From: Adiantum capillus-veneris
Lineage: Eukaryota; Streptophyta; Polypodiopsida; Polypodiales; Pteridaceae
NCBI GenBank assembly: GCA_014529385.2
Contig: CM043968.1
Span: 2,262,501 to 2,326,500 of the forward strand
DNA: 64,000 bases
Direction of reading: 5' to 3'
In this document: one piece after another, positions 12,590-23,784 of the stretch
Layout of the letters: every line of letters starts with the position of its first letter
Position numbering within the stretch: the first letter of the stretch is position 1
Program-made: the position numbers and the translations under genes
Notes under the pieces: model-generated
What the model saw: only the letters and a program-made list of their open reading frames with translations
Database searches by the model: none
Told to the model about the DNA's origin: nothing

Positions 12590-15012
12590 GGGCTATGCAT
12601 AAATCTGCTAACATTTGAGACTACAAACTAAATATTTTGGCCTTGTATTGCATACATAAGTAAGGCATCGAACATCAGCTTGATAAAGACTGACATCGGC
12701 AAGATCACCAGAATCATGAAGACTCAATTTCAAATCTATTTCCATTGGAGTAGCAATAGGTTTGCAGTCAAGTCCAAACTTACATAGTAATGTCTCTATG
12801 TAGCTTGTTTGACACAAGGCAATACCACCATCACACTGCCTAAACTATATGACCAAATAATGATGCAAAAGTCCCTCTTTCATCTTGGAAGTAGCATTCA
12901 AACCATTCTTGATTTCAACAATGCGTGTCTCATTCAAACTAGTAATCAACAAATCGTCTATGTTTAGAATGACAATGAGAAATACATCACCCCATGCTTT
13001 ACATACAAAGTGCTTTCTGTTGGACTGTTATGAAAGCTTCGTTTAACCAAATGAGCGTCAGCTTTTTCATACCAAGCACGAGGAGACTGCTTCAACCCAT
13101 ACAAATCTTTCTTACATTTGCACACTTTATCTTCTTGCCCTTTCCTGACAAAACGGCGAGGCTGCATTACATAAGCTTCCTCAAATATATCACTATTCAA
13201 GAAAGTAGTAACAATGTTTGATCAATGTACATCCCATACAAAGTGAGCTACCAATGCACATAGAAAACAAACAGTAGTTATACGACAAGTGGGAGCAAAA
13301 GTCTCTTCATAATCTATGCCTTTTTGCTATGCAACAAGTCAATCCTTGTAGCGATCAATCTCACCATTCGGCTTACGTTTCAATTTGTAAACCCACTTTG
13401 TACCAATGACCTTTTTGCTAAGAGGTAAATCACATAAAGTCCATGTGTCATTTTCTATAAGTGCATCATATTCTGATTGCATGTCAGCCATCCAATTTTT
13501 AGAATTTTGTGCTTTATCAAAAGAAAGAGGTTTTTCCACATCATACAAACTAGAAACAACCAAAGCATAACAATCTGACCCATAAGATGCATGGTGGGAG
13601 CCTGAACGAGTATGACTAGACATAGATGCATCCTATTTACTATCATGCAAAGTATGCACTAGCCATTTTGACATATCTCTAGCCTCCTCATTCTCAACCC
13701 CTTTCCATGTCAAGTACATCATGTACATCTGCATCAAAAATAGGCCAAAACCCCATAGGCTATACATTTGCCTCATTGGAATTTACATTCAAGTTTCCAT
13801 TGTTAAAAAGAGGCAACAAAGTGTCATAAATGTCTTGAGAGCTTACATTATTGTCTCTAGTACATGATAACAAAGGCTGAACAAAATCTTCCACAAAAAC
13901 AATATCTCGTGAAACCAGATATATTTTGTTTGTGGATGGCATAACCTATAACATTTGCTTTCAGTATTAAAATCAGCAAAAATGTATTTAATATCCTAAT
14001 AATCAAATTTTCTACGTTGCGTTAGTGGCGCCAAAGCATAAGCTAAACAATTAAAAATGTGCATGTGATCAACAAATAGTTTTTTATCATGCCATGCTTC
14101 GTAAAGAGTCATAGACTGCAAATCTTTTATAGAACACTTGTTAAGTACATAAGTAGCACACATGATAGCCTCAAGCCAAAACAACTGTGGCAAAGCTTGG
14201 CTTTTGACCATACATCGTGCCATCTTCGTAAGTGACCTATTTTTTCTTTCAACAATACCATTTTTTTGAGGTGTATACTACACTGTACATTGGTGTTTTA
14301 TCCCACGACTAGCCAAAAATGCATTAAACTCATGAGACATATACTCCCCCCCTTGATCTGAATGGAGGGTGCCCATAATATATTTAGAGGCATTTTCAGC
14401 CATAGACAAAAATTGCTTGAAGCACATGAATACTTCGAAATTAGCTTTAAGCGGATACACCCATGCATGCCTAGAGTGATCATCAATGAAAGTCACGAAG
14501 TATAGGTAATTGGCTAAGGACAGAGTTTGCATATGCCCACAAATATCTCCATGCACAAGTTGCATTTTGCACGTAGCCCTTACTGAACCATCCTTTAAAA
14601 CTTCAAACACTGCATATTACCTAAAATACAACCTTCACAAACATGCTTAGAAGGTTCTTCAAGAGGCGGCAAAGAAGCATCCATTTCTAAATTTTGCAAA
14701 CGTAGAAAACTAGCAAAATTCTGATGCCCAAAACTTGCATGCCTAAGTTTTGCATCTGAGACAACTGTTGAATCCACAAGTATATTTGCAAAATTCTTCC
14801 CACACTTTTCATACAAAGTGAGCTCATAAAGGCCACAACACCAAAAGCCAAATGCAACAATTTCATCACCAAAACTGAGATCATGAACTATACATCTGTC
14901 ATCCCCAAATTTGACAACAAGACCAAGTCTAGCAAGTGCAGATACAAACAAAAGGAGCATTTTGATCCCACATATATAAAGTGCATCAACAAGTGAAGAA
15001 CTTCCTTTTGGC
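12590..15012 (-). pseudogene. Ty1/copia pol fragment (antisense), family 1 copy A
   Basis: Reads right to left: gag-pre-integrase zinc region (HASFGHQNF...CEGCILGNM, about 14600-14960); integrase core with VHGD, LHSDQGGEY and ERKNRSL (14230-14610; one in-frame stop near 14280); the KYIF/VSRDIVFVED linker; RT start NWMADMQSEYDALIENDTW to WVYKLKRK; LYGLKQSPRAWY; and a C-terminal QTSYIETLL segment (12608-12817). The RT box expected as YVDD reads NIDD near 12950. Both ends are truncated: the 3' end lacks RNase H, and homology to copy B (47.2-58.3 kb) stops at about 15012. Many stops and shifts. It abuts a gypsy RT on the left and a LINE fragment on the right. Confidence 0.85.
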
Positions 15013-15014
15013 CC

Positions 15015-15940
15015 ACCTAACCTTAGCCAATTTAGAGGTGCAAAGGGGTCCCGACACTCAATGAAAAATGTATGTACACTTTGATAATGTCTTGTAAGTG
15101 GGCATTGGGGGCCCTCCTACAAGTCAAGAAGAAGACCACATAGGGAGTAAGAAAGTGTTTTGATAACCAAAAATTTCCTTTTAGGGAGCCTTAGAGACCC
15201 ATTCAATGAGTGAATTTGGACCTACAATTGGAGAAAATATTGCTTCACTATTGCTTAAGCGTTCAGTTGCAACGTGCATTGAGGAGCCATTGGGGCCCGG
15301 GGGTAGAGCCTTGCTTGACTCTCGTTTTGGAATTTTTTGATGCGAGAATCCATCATTGTAGTGCAAAAAATTTCATGGCATTCCCAAAACTCCTTGAGGC
15401 AACCTCATCATTAACTAAGGGGGCATTAGTGTCATCTGAAGATTGGGACATGCATTGCTAGGAGTCCGAATGGCATAGCATGATACCTCTAATCTTCCTT
15501 TTGGATGTTCTATTCTTGACAAGACAATTATGATCATCTACTAGTACTAAAAAGAAGAGGGGAAAGGGGGAGTCCCTGCTTGCTGTTGACTCACCTACTA
15601 AAGATCATAAATCCTTTGAAAGCATTTCATTGAAGATTTCCTAGCCCAAGCATTGCCAAACATAATTTTTATTTAATCAATGATATGGGGTCCAAAAACA
15701 ATCCGCTCAAGGATTTCAATAATGAATGACAATTCCTGCTTATGATACACTTTAGCAAATTCAACCTTGGTGAACACAAAGTCCTCAAGGCAACCCTAGC
15801 ATGAGCATTGAAAAACACAATTCTTATGCATTCAATGACATAGGGTTGAAGCCAATCCTTTCAAGAATTTCAATAATGAATGACAATTCCAACCTGTCAT
15901 ATGGTTTATCAACTTCAACCTTGATGAACACAACCTTTTG
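15015..15940 (-). pseudogene. LINE (L1-type) reverse transcriptase fragment, antisense
   Basis: On the minus strand the wording is that of plant L1 RT: KVEVDKPYDRLELSFIIEIL (about 15850-15930), QGLPLSPLLFLVLVDD (about 15538-15590), SDDTNAPLVNDE (about 15430) and a downstream thumb-like stretch reaching about 15015. The active-site box appears as SDDT. Stops and frameshifts are frequent. The conserved KVxxxKxYD...SFIIEILERI block is present twice. Neither LINE end nor poly(A) is recognisable. Confidence 0.7.
15640..15935 (-). repeat. Tandem duplication of the LINE RT block
   Basis: 15640-15780 and 15795-15935 align over their length (period 155) and share AATGAATGACAATTCC and TTCAACCTTGRTGAACACAA. 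Both encode, antisense, the same KVxxxKxYD...ILERI motif block. Confidence 0.75.
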
Positions 15941-16288
15941 TTGGCATTCTCAAGCATGTTCACGATGGAATTAGGGTTGAAGGAAAACACACACAGCTTG
16001 GAAAAGACAAAGGAAGCTCAAGGCACACAACAGAGAGTATATTACTTAGTGTGCAATGGAAATATAGATAGCCCTAGAATGATCGACATATATACAATGC
16101 ATGGGGGGAAAATTCTCCTAGAGGGAAAAAATGCCCCGATGGTCCTAACTGTGTTCACACACATCACTACCACATCTATATGGTAACATCACTACCACAT
16201 CTACTAAGAGTCTCTCCTAGCTGACACCTAGAGTAGAGGGAAGTGACATGCCCTATGAGGACACGATCAGTCCACAAAGGGGAGCCTT
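15941..16288. other. Intergenic, no supported gene
   Basis: An 82-codon plus frame (15938-16186) has no recognisable content. Short GGTAACATCACTACCACATCTA duplications lie near 16165-16200. Confidence 0.45.
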
Positions 16289-17645
16289 AAATTGAAGGGA
16301 GAAATTAGCTAAATCACTTAGATAGTTATATAGTAATTATTAGAGCTAAAAATCAATGTTAAGAAGCCAAGATAACCAAGCCATGCACAAAAAACTAGTT
16401 TATCTATTGTCTAATTAAATTGGCCAAAATTGTCTATTTTTTAACATAAATTAAAGGGGAAAATTAGATAAATTACTTAGATAATTATATATTAATTATC
16501 AAAGCTAGAAACCAATGTTAAAAATTTAGGATAATTAGACCATACACAAAAAACTAGTTTATCTAATTAATTAAGACAAAATCATCTCTTTTTGAACATA
16601 AATTCAAGGAGGAAATTAGCTAAATTGCTTAGATAATTATATAGTAATTATCAAAGATAGAAATCACTGGTGAAAACCCGAGATAAATAGGTCATGTACA
16701 AATAATTAGTTTAGCTAATTATCTTAACTAATATTATCTAATTTTGACTATAAATTGAAAGGGAAATTAGCTAATTAGTTTATAAAATCACATAGTAATT
16801 ACCAGAGATAGAAAAGACCATTAGGAAGTCGAGATAATTATCTTAAGTAAAAATAATAAGTTTAGCTAATTACCTTAGTTAATGGTGACTGATTTTAACT
16901 AAAAATTAAAGGGAAAAATGAATAAATCATGTTAGATGATTACATACTATTTATCAGAGTTAAAATACATGATAAAAAAACCATGATAATTATCTTAAGG
17001 TTAGAAAATTAATATAGATATTTATCTAAGTCAAATTATACTAATTTTAACTGAAAATTAGTAAATCATGTTAGATATTTACATGCTATTTATCAAAGTT
17101 AGATAACATGATAAAAAAATTGTGATAAGTATCTTAAGGTTAGAAAATTAATATAAATATTTTTGTAAAGTCAAATTAGAATGATTCTAGCTAAAAATTA
17201 AAGGTAGAAATTAGTAAATCATGTTAGATATTGCATGCTATTTATCAAAGTAAAATTTTGTGATAAAAAATCCTTGATAATTATCTTAAGGTTAGAAAAT
17301 TAATATACATATTTATTTAAGTCAAATTATACTAATTCTAGCTAAAAATTAAAGAGAAAAAATAGTAAATCATGTTAGATAATTAGATGCTATTTATCAG
17401 AGCTAGTTTACATGATTAAAAAGCCATGATAATTATCTTAAGGTTACAAAATTAGAATAACTATTTATCTAAGTCAAATTAGACTAATTCTAGCTAAAAA
17501 TTAAAGATGAAAATTAGATAATTATGTTAGAAACTAAAAGATAATTATGAGAGATCACAAACATCATTTTCTACTTGTGGCAATTATACCATAGTTAATT
17601 AGTTAATTTAAAATTTATAATTGACCAAACATCCTATTTTTAGCA
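16289..17645 (+). repeat. Nine-unit tandem array in 5' LTR, ~152-bp period
   Basis: Unit starts, marked by AAATTAAAGG-like boxes, fall at 16289, 16448, 16600, 16752, 16903, 17054, 17195, 17346 and 17498. Each unit carries TTAGATAATTA, a second GATAATTATCTTAAG-like box and an AT-rich filler. Units are diverged from one another but match, unit for unit, the array in the 3' LTR. Confidence 0.85.
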
Positions 17646-18033
17646 ATATATTAATTGAAGTAAATACACTTTGCAATCAAAAGTTTCTAGAAAAATTACC
17701 ATAAGTGTAAACTAGTGATATAAAGATGAGGAAGTAAATAAAATACATATTAAGCTCAAAATAAACAGATTCCAAGCTTAAAATTCGATGAAAACATAGG
17801 AAAAAGATATAGAAAATTATAAGAAAATTAGGAGAGCTTAGAAGACCCTAAGGGAAGCTTTGAAAGAGTTATCATATCTATATAGGCAAATAAGAAATTG
17901 TTAAGTCAAGAATTTACCAATTAAGACTATAAATTTAACTTTGACTGGGTTATGATTGAATACAAAGGTTAAGTCTAGCTTTCACATAATTTACCTAATG
18001 ATTAGATGTCCTTTTTAATTAGGATAAGAAGTT

Positions 18034-18195
18034 ACGGCACCTAAAAGGATCCGAGCCAATCCTACATTTGATGATGAGGGTAGAGCTCCAAAAAGAACTA
18101 GAATGTCGCACGACGACAAAGCCGGGCCTAGTATTAGGCCTACTGATGAGAGTGTACAAGTCACGGTGCTACAACAAATGCCAGATCAGTCCCAG
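18034..18195 (+). other. LTR-embedded gag-like frame (5' copy, start lost)
   Basis: 54 open codons that correspond to the 3' LTR frame at 37261-37446, but the ATG is ACG here. The basic, PKRT-rich wording (APKRI...GRAPKRTRMSHDD) resembles chromoviral gag N-termini. It ends at a good donor, CAG|GTGGGT (18195/18196). A frame-compatible acceptor lies before gag (CTCAAG at 20165). This would be a gag exon 1 in U5 spliced over the primer site; a hypothesis. Confidence 0.4.
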
Positions 18196-19292
18196 GTGGG
18201 TTTTCCATTATTCAATTAAGTCTTTAAATAGTTTAAGTTTTTTTATAAGTTAACATTGCAAAAACGAAAGGTGTGACTTCCAAGAAACCAACGTGCATTG
18301 TATGTAATTAGGAAAGAAATGTTTGGATTAGCCTAGATTGAACTAGGAAAGATATGTTTGATCATCCTGAAGACAGCTTCACCTCCGACTCCTTGGTATA
18401 AATTGATGATAGTGATGGCTTTTCAACCATGGATAAGTTGGTTACCCCCATGAACAATGAGTTTCTACTCCGTCTCATGTCTTGATGTTTCTACATAAGT
18501 TAGGATATCGTTTTTATCCTAGGGGAGCCGCCCAATTGTATGGGCAACTAGTTTGGTGTATGGGCACCCCACACCTTGGGTGGGGGTTTATCCACCCCGG
18601 ATTGTGAACAAAGAATGGGTGCCGTTTTTCACCCTTAGGTGGTCTTGAGACAAGAAGAGTACTGGTAATGGTTATTAAGGTCAATGTTTTTGATTGACAG
18701 TACCTTGTCTTAAGTTTAAAGATGTCTGTTTGGTAAAAGCATGCTTTCCAATGTTGTCTTTAATACTTGATTGAAGGAATTACTGTAACGGGAAGTTAAA
18801 AGAAACCATTATTTTACATGTTAAAACAATGTGATAGTAATTAGAAAACAAAAGAATCATGTGTGAGTGCGGGGTGGTAAGTGGGGATTGACTAATGTTG
18901 TCAATCATGGACGGGTGGACCTGATTAGTCAGGTAACTATCCATCCCCGCGCTCTAAAATCGTTTAGAAAACATCTTCACTTGGAAGAGGAGTCCACCAG
19001 CGGCTGTGCCCTCACATATGTTAGGGGGGAAAAAGCGTTGGTTGAGGATACCTTAGCCCAATTTGTTGAAGTTATAGGGCCAAAATAGTTTTGGGCTTTT
19101 AATATGTTGTTCCGTTTTCGCTGCGAGCCAGGACTAGGTCTTATTCTAGGGCTATAGACCCAAGCCATTGTCAATGGTAAAGTTCTATTCCCTTGATTTT
19201 TTTTATTTAGAGACTCTGATGTTTATTAGGCCTAAAGACCTGTCAAGGATCCCATCCCGATCTTGGTATAGGCGGGTTGGGGATCTCACAAG

Positions 19293-19304
19293 TGGTATAA
19301 GAGC
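19293..19304 (+). promoter_or_regulatory. Primer binding site (initiator tRNA-Met type, one change)
   Basis: TGGTATAAGAGC, two bases after the LTR end; the canonical plant site is TGGTATCAGAGC. Confidence 0.75.
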
Positions 19305-20165
19305 CTGTGTTAATTGAAGTCTTGGACCTAGGGAAAAGTTTAAGATATTAGGTTGAAATAAGTGATCTTTGAAAAATTTAATTAAAGAGGTATTTAACTG
19401 AAAAGAGGAAGAGAAAGAAAGAGAGAGAATTATCCCCATCTTTGTAGGAAGATTTCCATCATGCCTACCACAAATTCATGGATTTCAACATTAGGTTTAT
19501 GAGGGATTGCCTATCTCGACACTATTCAATGCAAAAAAGCATGATGCAATGGCTAGACAGGAGATTTTCTTCTCCCACTTGGAACATCAAGTGGTCAGGA
19601 TCTGGTGGATTTTCTTCATTGATGCTTGAGAGTTAGAAGGTTCAGAACTAAATATGAAGAGACTCAAATGGGCCGAAGATCTTCAAGTGATTGAAGTATA
19701 CTTTTTCATTGGGATGGAGAATCCAAAGGAAACCCTTGTAATAGATGATGCCCAAGTATCACAGAATCAGTGGGTGTTTGATCAGGTGTCTAAAGTAATC
19801 TACCCAGGTAGAATTAGACCCATAGGCGTAGGCCCTAGTTTTAGTGGACCAAAAGATGTTGTATATTTTGGTCCTATATTTGATCCACCAAAGTCCACAA
19901 GGTTTTAGTACAGGACTGTTGTCACCTTTGTACATAGAAGGATCTTCATGGATTGCATTAACTCTTGTACATACTATGGTTCTCATGGGTATGCTATAAG
20001 CAGTTTTGTTTATGGGTTGGCAATTGTCTTCATCCTGTGTGTAAATTTTTTTGAGTATGAGATAAGTTAAAAGCATAAGTAAGAGAGATTTCATATGGTA
20101 CTAAATTCCACTAACTCAATCTCAGGGAAATACTCATGTAAATAGCCTTTACACTGTTTCTCAAG
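19305..20165 (+). other. Untranslated leader of the gypsy element
   Basis: No recognised protein. It is the expected leader between primer site and gag, or an intron if the LTR-embedded exon is used. The pyrimidine-rich CCTTTACACTGTTTCTCAAG at its end could be a splice acceptor. Confidence 0.5.
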
Positions 20166-20204
20166 AGAAAAATACTACTAAAGCAAGTCCAACTCCCTAC
20201 CTTC

Positions 20205-21102
20205 ATGGGAGAGGGACCCAATTTAGAGCGAGATACTGAAGCATGGTTAGATGCTATGGACGACTATTTCAAAGCCGCAGGAACTACTCAAGAAAACCAA
20301 ACAATGCTGGGTATGTTCCGTCTCAGGGGAGATGCCAAACTTTGGTGGAAGCAACATTGTAGAGATAATCCTACGAGTAGTCCGTCTTGGGAGAAAATGA
20401 AGCAGGCAATCAAAGAACGCTATCTCCCTCTTGCACATCAGGCTATCAAGATGAATGAATTCTTTGGTCTACGCCAGCTAGGACTCTCTCTAGAGGAGTA
20501 CTGCACAAAATTTGTATCCTTACGACGCTATGCTCCCCAGATAACAATGGAGCAGCAGATTGCTCCCTTCTGTCAAGGCCTCAATAAACCCTTGAGTACA
20601 CGTCTCGAAGCCATGAGGCCTACATCAATTCAGGACACACTTCTCAACCTCTTGCTTCTAAAAAAACCAACTCTACAAGGAAATATAATGGATTTAATAC
20701 CTCTTGCAGCTGAAGGAACCAACTCTACAAGGAACTTAATGGATTTGATAACTATAGGGGAAGAGCCAAAGGAACTTTCAACCAAGGATATCAATAACGT
20801 GGAGTATGTGCAGTAATGAACTTGGAGCAGACCTTCCCAAACGTTAGGTGTTATGGATGCAATCAAATGGGGCACTATAGAAATAACTCTCAACAAGAGC
20901 AAAACCCTCGAACTACTGCTAGAGCCATTCCTCAAAATCAAGGAGACAATGCAAGAGGAGGTAGAAATGAAGGACGAGGGTAGAGGAAGAGCAAGAGGAG
21001 ACAGATCTTATGAAATCATGGGAGAACCAACCTTAATGAATGAGGAATATGAAAGAGCCACTAGCTTGGCCACAATTAGCAATCCTAGAGGTCAGCAACA
21101 AT
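20205..21102 (+). pseudogene. Gypsy gag (capsid) with broken zinc knuckle
   Basis: 20205-20816 is a retrotransposon gag domain: GPNLERDTEAWLDAMDDYFK, LRGDAKLWWKQH, WEKMKQAIKERYLP, then LRQLGLSLEEYCTKFVSLRR and FCQGLNKPL. It stops at 20814. The zinc knuckle follows in another frame (20849-20890), CYGCNQMGHYRNNS, where the last Cys has become Ser. Then comes an RG-rich tail (GGRNEGRG) with a further stop. An internal near-duplication, GNIMDLIPLAAEGTNST and RNLMDLITIGEEPK, lies at about residues 160-190. It would form the particle capsid if intact; the frameshift and stop make it a pseudogene. Confidence 0.8.
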
Positions 21103-21434
21103 AGGAAATTTTGTAAACCACTATAAATCGATAATGAAAAACTTTGAGTTACTTATATATTATAATGCTATACATTATTTTGTTTCCCAAAATTAATTAA
21201 GGAATCTCAAGTTAATTAGCATTCAATCAAGAAATTAAGGGTTGATCTATTAAATGAGAAAGAGGTTCTCCATAGTAAGACAAGAATTTGAATCTTGAGA
21301 ATGAGATAGTTATCAAGAAACCAACTCACATTCCTTGTGCACAAGATAGCCTTCCCTGAAAATGACCTAGAGCCAGAAGAACTCTTGGTATGATACTTCT
21401 TAAAACCCTTTACATATTGTTGGTCAACCACGTT
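21103..21434 (+). other. Remnant between gag and nested insertion
   Basis: AT-rich, no protease or RT recognisable. Ends at the target duplication AGAGC. Confidence 0.5.
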
Positions 21435-21439
21435 AGAGC

Positions 21440-21716
21440 TGTGCACGTATGTCGCACGTGTCAATGCAAGGAACTTGCCGATACACCGTGTGCGAGCCAC
21501 AAATGGCTCCAAGCACACAACAAGCCTAAACTAGTAAGCTCAAAGAAGGCGATGGTGTGTCACTCACCGCTCTACGCTTGCTTCGTGGAGGATTCCTCGC
21601 CACGAAGAAGAAGGAGCCGCCGCTTTGCCACGCTCAACCGCTTCGCCGCCGCCATGCCATCGTCGCAATGCTCGATCGCACACTCTCTCTCTCTCTCACT
21701 CACACACACACACACA

Positions 21717-21781
<65 letters not shown>

Positions 21782-22091
21782 GGAGATGAAGAAGAAGAAG
21801 ATGGAGATGGAGCAAGAGCACTCTTCTATTGCACAAATGAGAGAATGAGTGAATTTTAGGTTTAGTTGACTTTTATATGAGCTCACCCCATTCACACTTG
21901 GGCGCCCATGCTTAGCCAACTAATCCCTTGAATGTTCCAATTAGAGTGTGCCTCTCATCGACGATCACTCTTACCCTTTTCCTATTGGACCGACAAGCCC
22001 GGTACCTGACTCTACCAAATAAATAATACAATGTCCACCGTAGGTTACAACGTCCGTCTCGTAGGTGATAGGGTGTCCGTGAGGGTTAACA
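21440..22091 (-). repeat. 3' LTR (left copy) of the gag-protease element
   Basis: 652 bp, starts TGTGCACGTATGTCGCACG and ends GAGGGTTAACA on the plus strand. Highly similar to 33205-33845. Contains a compound (CT)n/(CA)n microsatellite at 21682-21781, and CCTATTGGACCGACAAGCC downstream of it. Confidence 0.92.
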
Positions 22092-22105
22092 TGCCCCCCT
22101 TCCTG
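22092..22105 (-). promoter_or_regulatory. Polypurine tract next to 3' LTR
   Basis: The minus strand reads CAGGAAGGGGGGCA immediately before the LTR, the expected plus-strand primer position. Confidence 0.75.
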
Positions 22106-23760
22106 ACGTAGATTCCGTCCTCGGAAGCTATTGAGTTGAAGCTCGTTCGTCGAGGTGGAAGAGCATTTGAGATGAATGTCCTTAGCCTTCTTCAGTCACT
22201 GCAAAATCAAACAACATTGGCACAGTAATTGCATTCTCATAAGCGATTAAAAAGCATATGCAGTTTTAGGTAGACAAATTGATTGGTAACAGAATTTTAA
22301 ACAATTTGTCAGCAATAAACATTAAATTGCAATAAACATTAAATTGCAATTTGTCAGCAATAAACATTAAATTGCAATGTAATCAAATGCATAAACAGAT
22401 GTAAAGGTAAAAAATTAAACAAGTCTGGGGTCGCTAATTTAACGGTCGAAAGGCACTAGAGATCGACTATTAATACCATGGGTAAGCTTCTTAATTTTCT
22501 CTGGTCAATTAAGTTGTTTAATCGTGAGAGCCAAGTATTTCATGTTCGAGGGCTGACTAGAGGCTATACCTAGAAGACCTTGTAGTTAAGCTATGATAAA
22601 AGGAATTTCTCATGAAATCATCACCTGACTTATTTCCTTTTCTTTGACCCCCCAAAGCCTTTTCACATTGATTCAATTTTGATGTGTGTGCTTATTTTGT
22701 ATGCCTTGGGTTTTTTGCTTTTCAAGGAAAAGCGCCCACACTGGGAACCTCTAGGGCTCTAGTACCATAGGCGATACATGTGAGGAAAGTACCAATCAAG
22801 CTGAGATTTCTCTTCCAGCTTAAGATTTTACATTGTGGCACTTTGATTTTTTGTTTGTTCGTTTTCAACATTTTAATTTTGTAACTTTGGGGGGTTATAT
22901 AACACTGTTACCCTCCCCAGGCTCATCACACTAGTAAACTCCCTTTATAATACTTAAGCTAAAGGTCAAAAGGGTCAAACCCACTAGAAAGCCCTAGTAC
23001 ATTTCACACAATGCTGCCTAAATCGGATTAAGAACCTAAGTAACCATTGATTATTAGGAAGGCATTCCCCATGGTATTAAGAGAAGATCTCTAACACCTA
23101 ACTTGGTCAAACTAGCTTAGTCGGACTGCTTGATTTTTAAATCTAGAGAAGTGATTATGACAAAAAATTCATTGAATTTATTGTTTGATACTATGCAAAT
23201 GCGATGAATATTATGTTACCAATCACAATCAAAGCAGACAAACATGGATGCAAAAAGATAAGGAGCAATGTTAATGGACAAGAAACACCTGTTTGTGTTG
23301 ATGGTCGCGCTTGATCTGAAGTGTGAGCGAGAGAAAGATTCCATGAAGGTCCAAATCCTAACCACAGCAACACGTTCCTATACACACTAGGAAACACAAA
23401 GAATACCTCTAGGAGGCACATCAGTGGAAAAAAGAAACTTTGCTAATCACTCAACTCTAAAACAAAAAAACTCCTATCGTACTAATTCTACCTACCCTCC
23501 ATCACTCGAGTGATGAGGATCAAAGGTGCTTTATGGCATACGTTTCTATTTCAGTGTACCGGATACGAATGTGTAGGTCTGAGTCAATGTTTTGATTTTT
23601 ATTGTGCATACTCGTTTGCTAATTGCTCTTGCTCTTTATTTATTTATTTTTGTTTTTTGTGAGTATAAGGCTTTATATGTACATTCCCTAAGATTGGGAG
23701 ATTGAGAGGTCAGGGAAACAAGGTTGAGAGGGGAGTGAGTGAATGATGACTGTCAGCAAA
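22106..23760 (-). other. 3' non-coding region of the gag-protease element
   Basis: About 1.65 kb without recognisable genes. Contains a short tandem repeat at 22301-22378 with three copies of CAATAAACATTAAATTGCAA. Confidence 0.6.
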
Positions 23761-23777
23761 CACTCCCCCCCTTCCTT
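23761..23777 (-). promoter_or_regulatory. Second, internal polypurine tract
   Basis: The minus strand reads CAAGGAAGGGGGGGAGTG just after the coding stop, nearly the same purine core as the terminal tract 1.66 kb away. Confidence 0.55.
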
Positions 23778-23784
23778 GGGTAGA

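Larger units (their letters stand above)
16289..19290 (+). repeat. 5' LTR of the giant-LTR gypsy element (5' truncated)
   Basis: Matches 35487-38476 along its length with small indels. The first ~1.1 kb of the 3' LTR (34349-35486, with promoter) has no counterpart upstream of 16289. One notable indel: about 75 bp near 18900-18985 is absent from the 3' copy. It contains the tandem array (16289-17645), a conserved small frame (18034-18195) and a CA terminus at 19289-19290. Confidence 0.8.
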
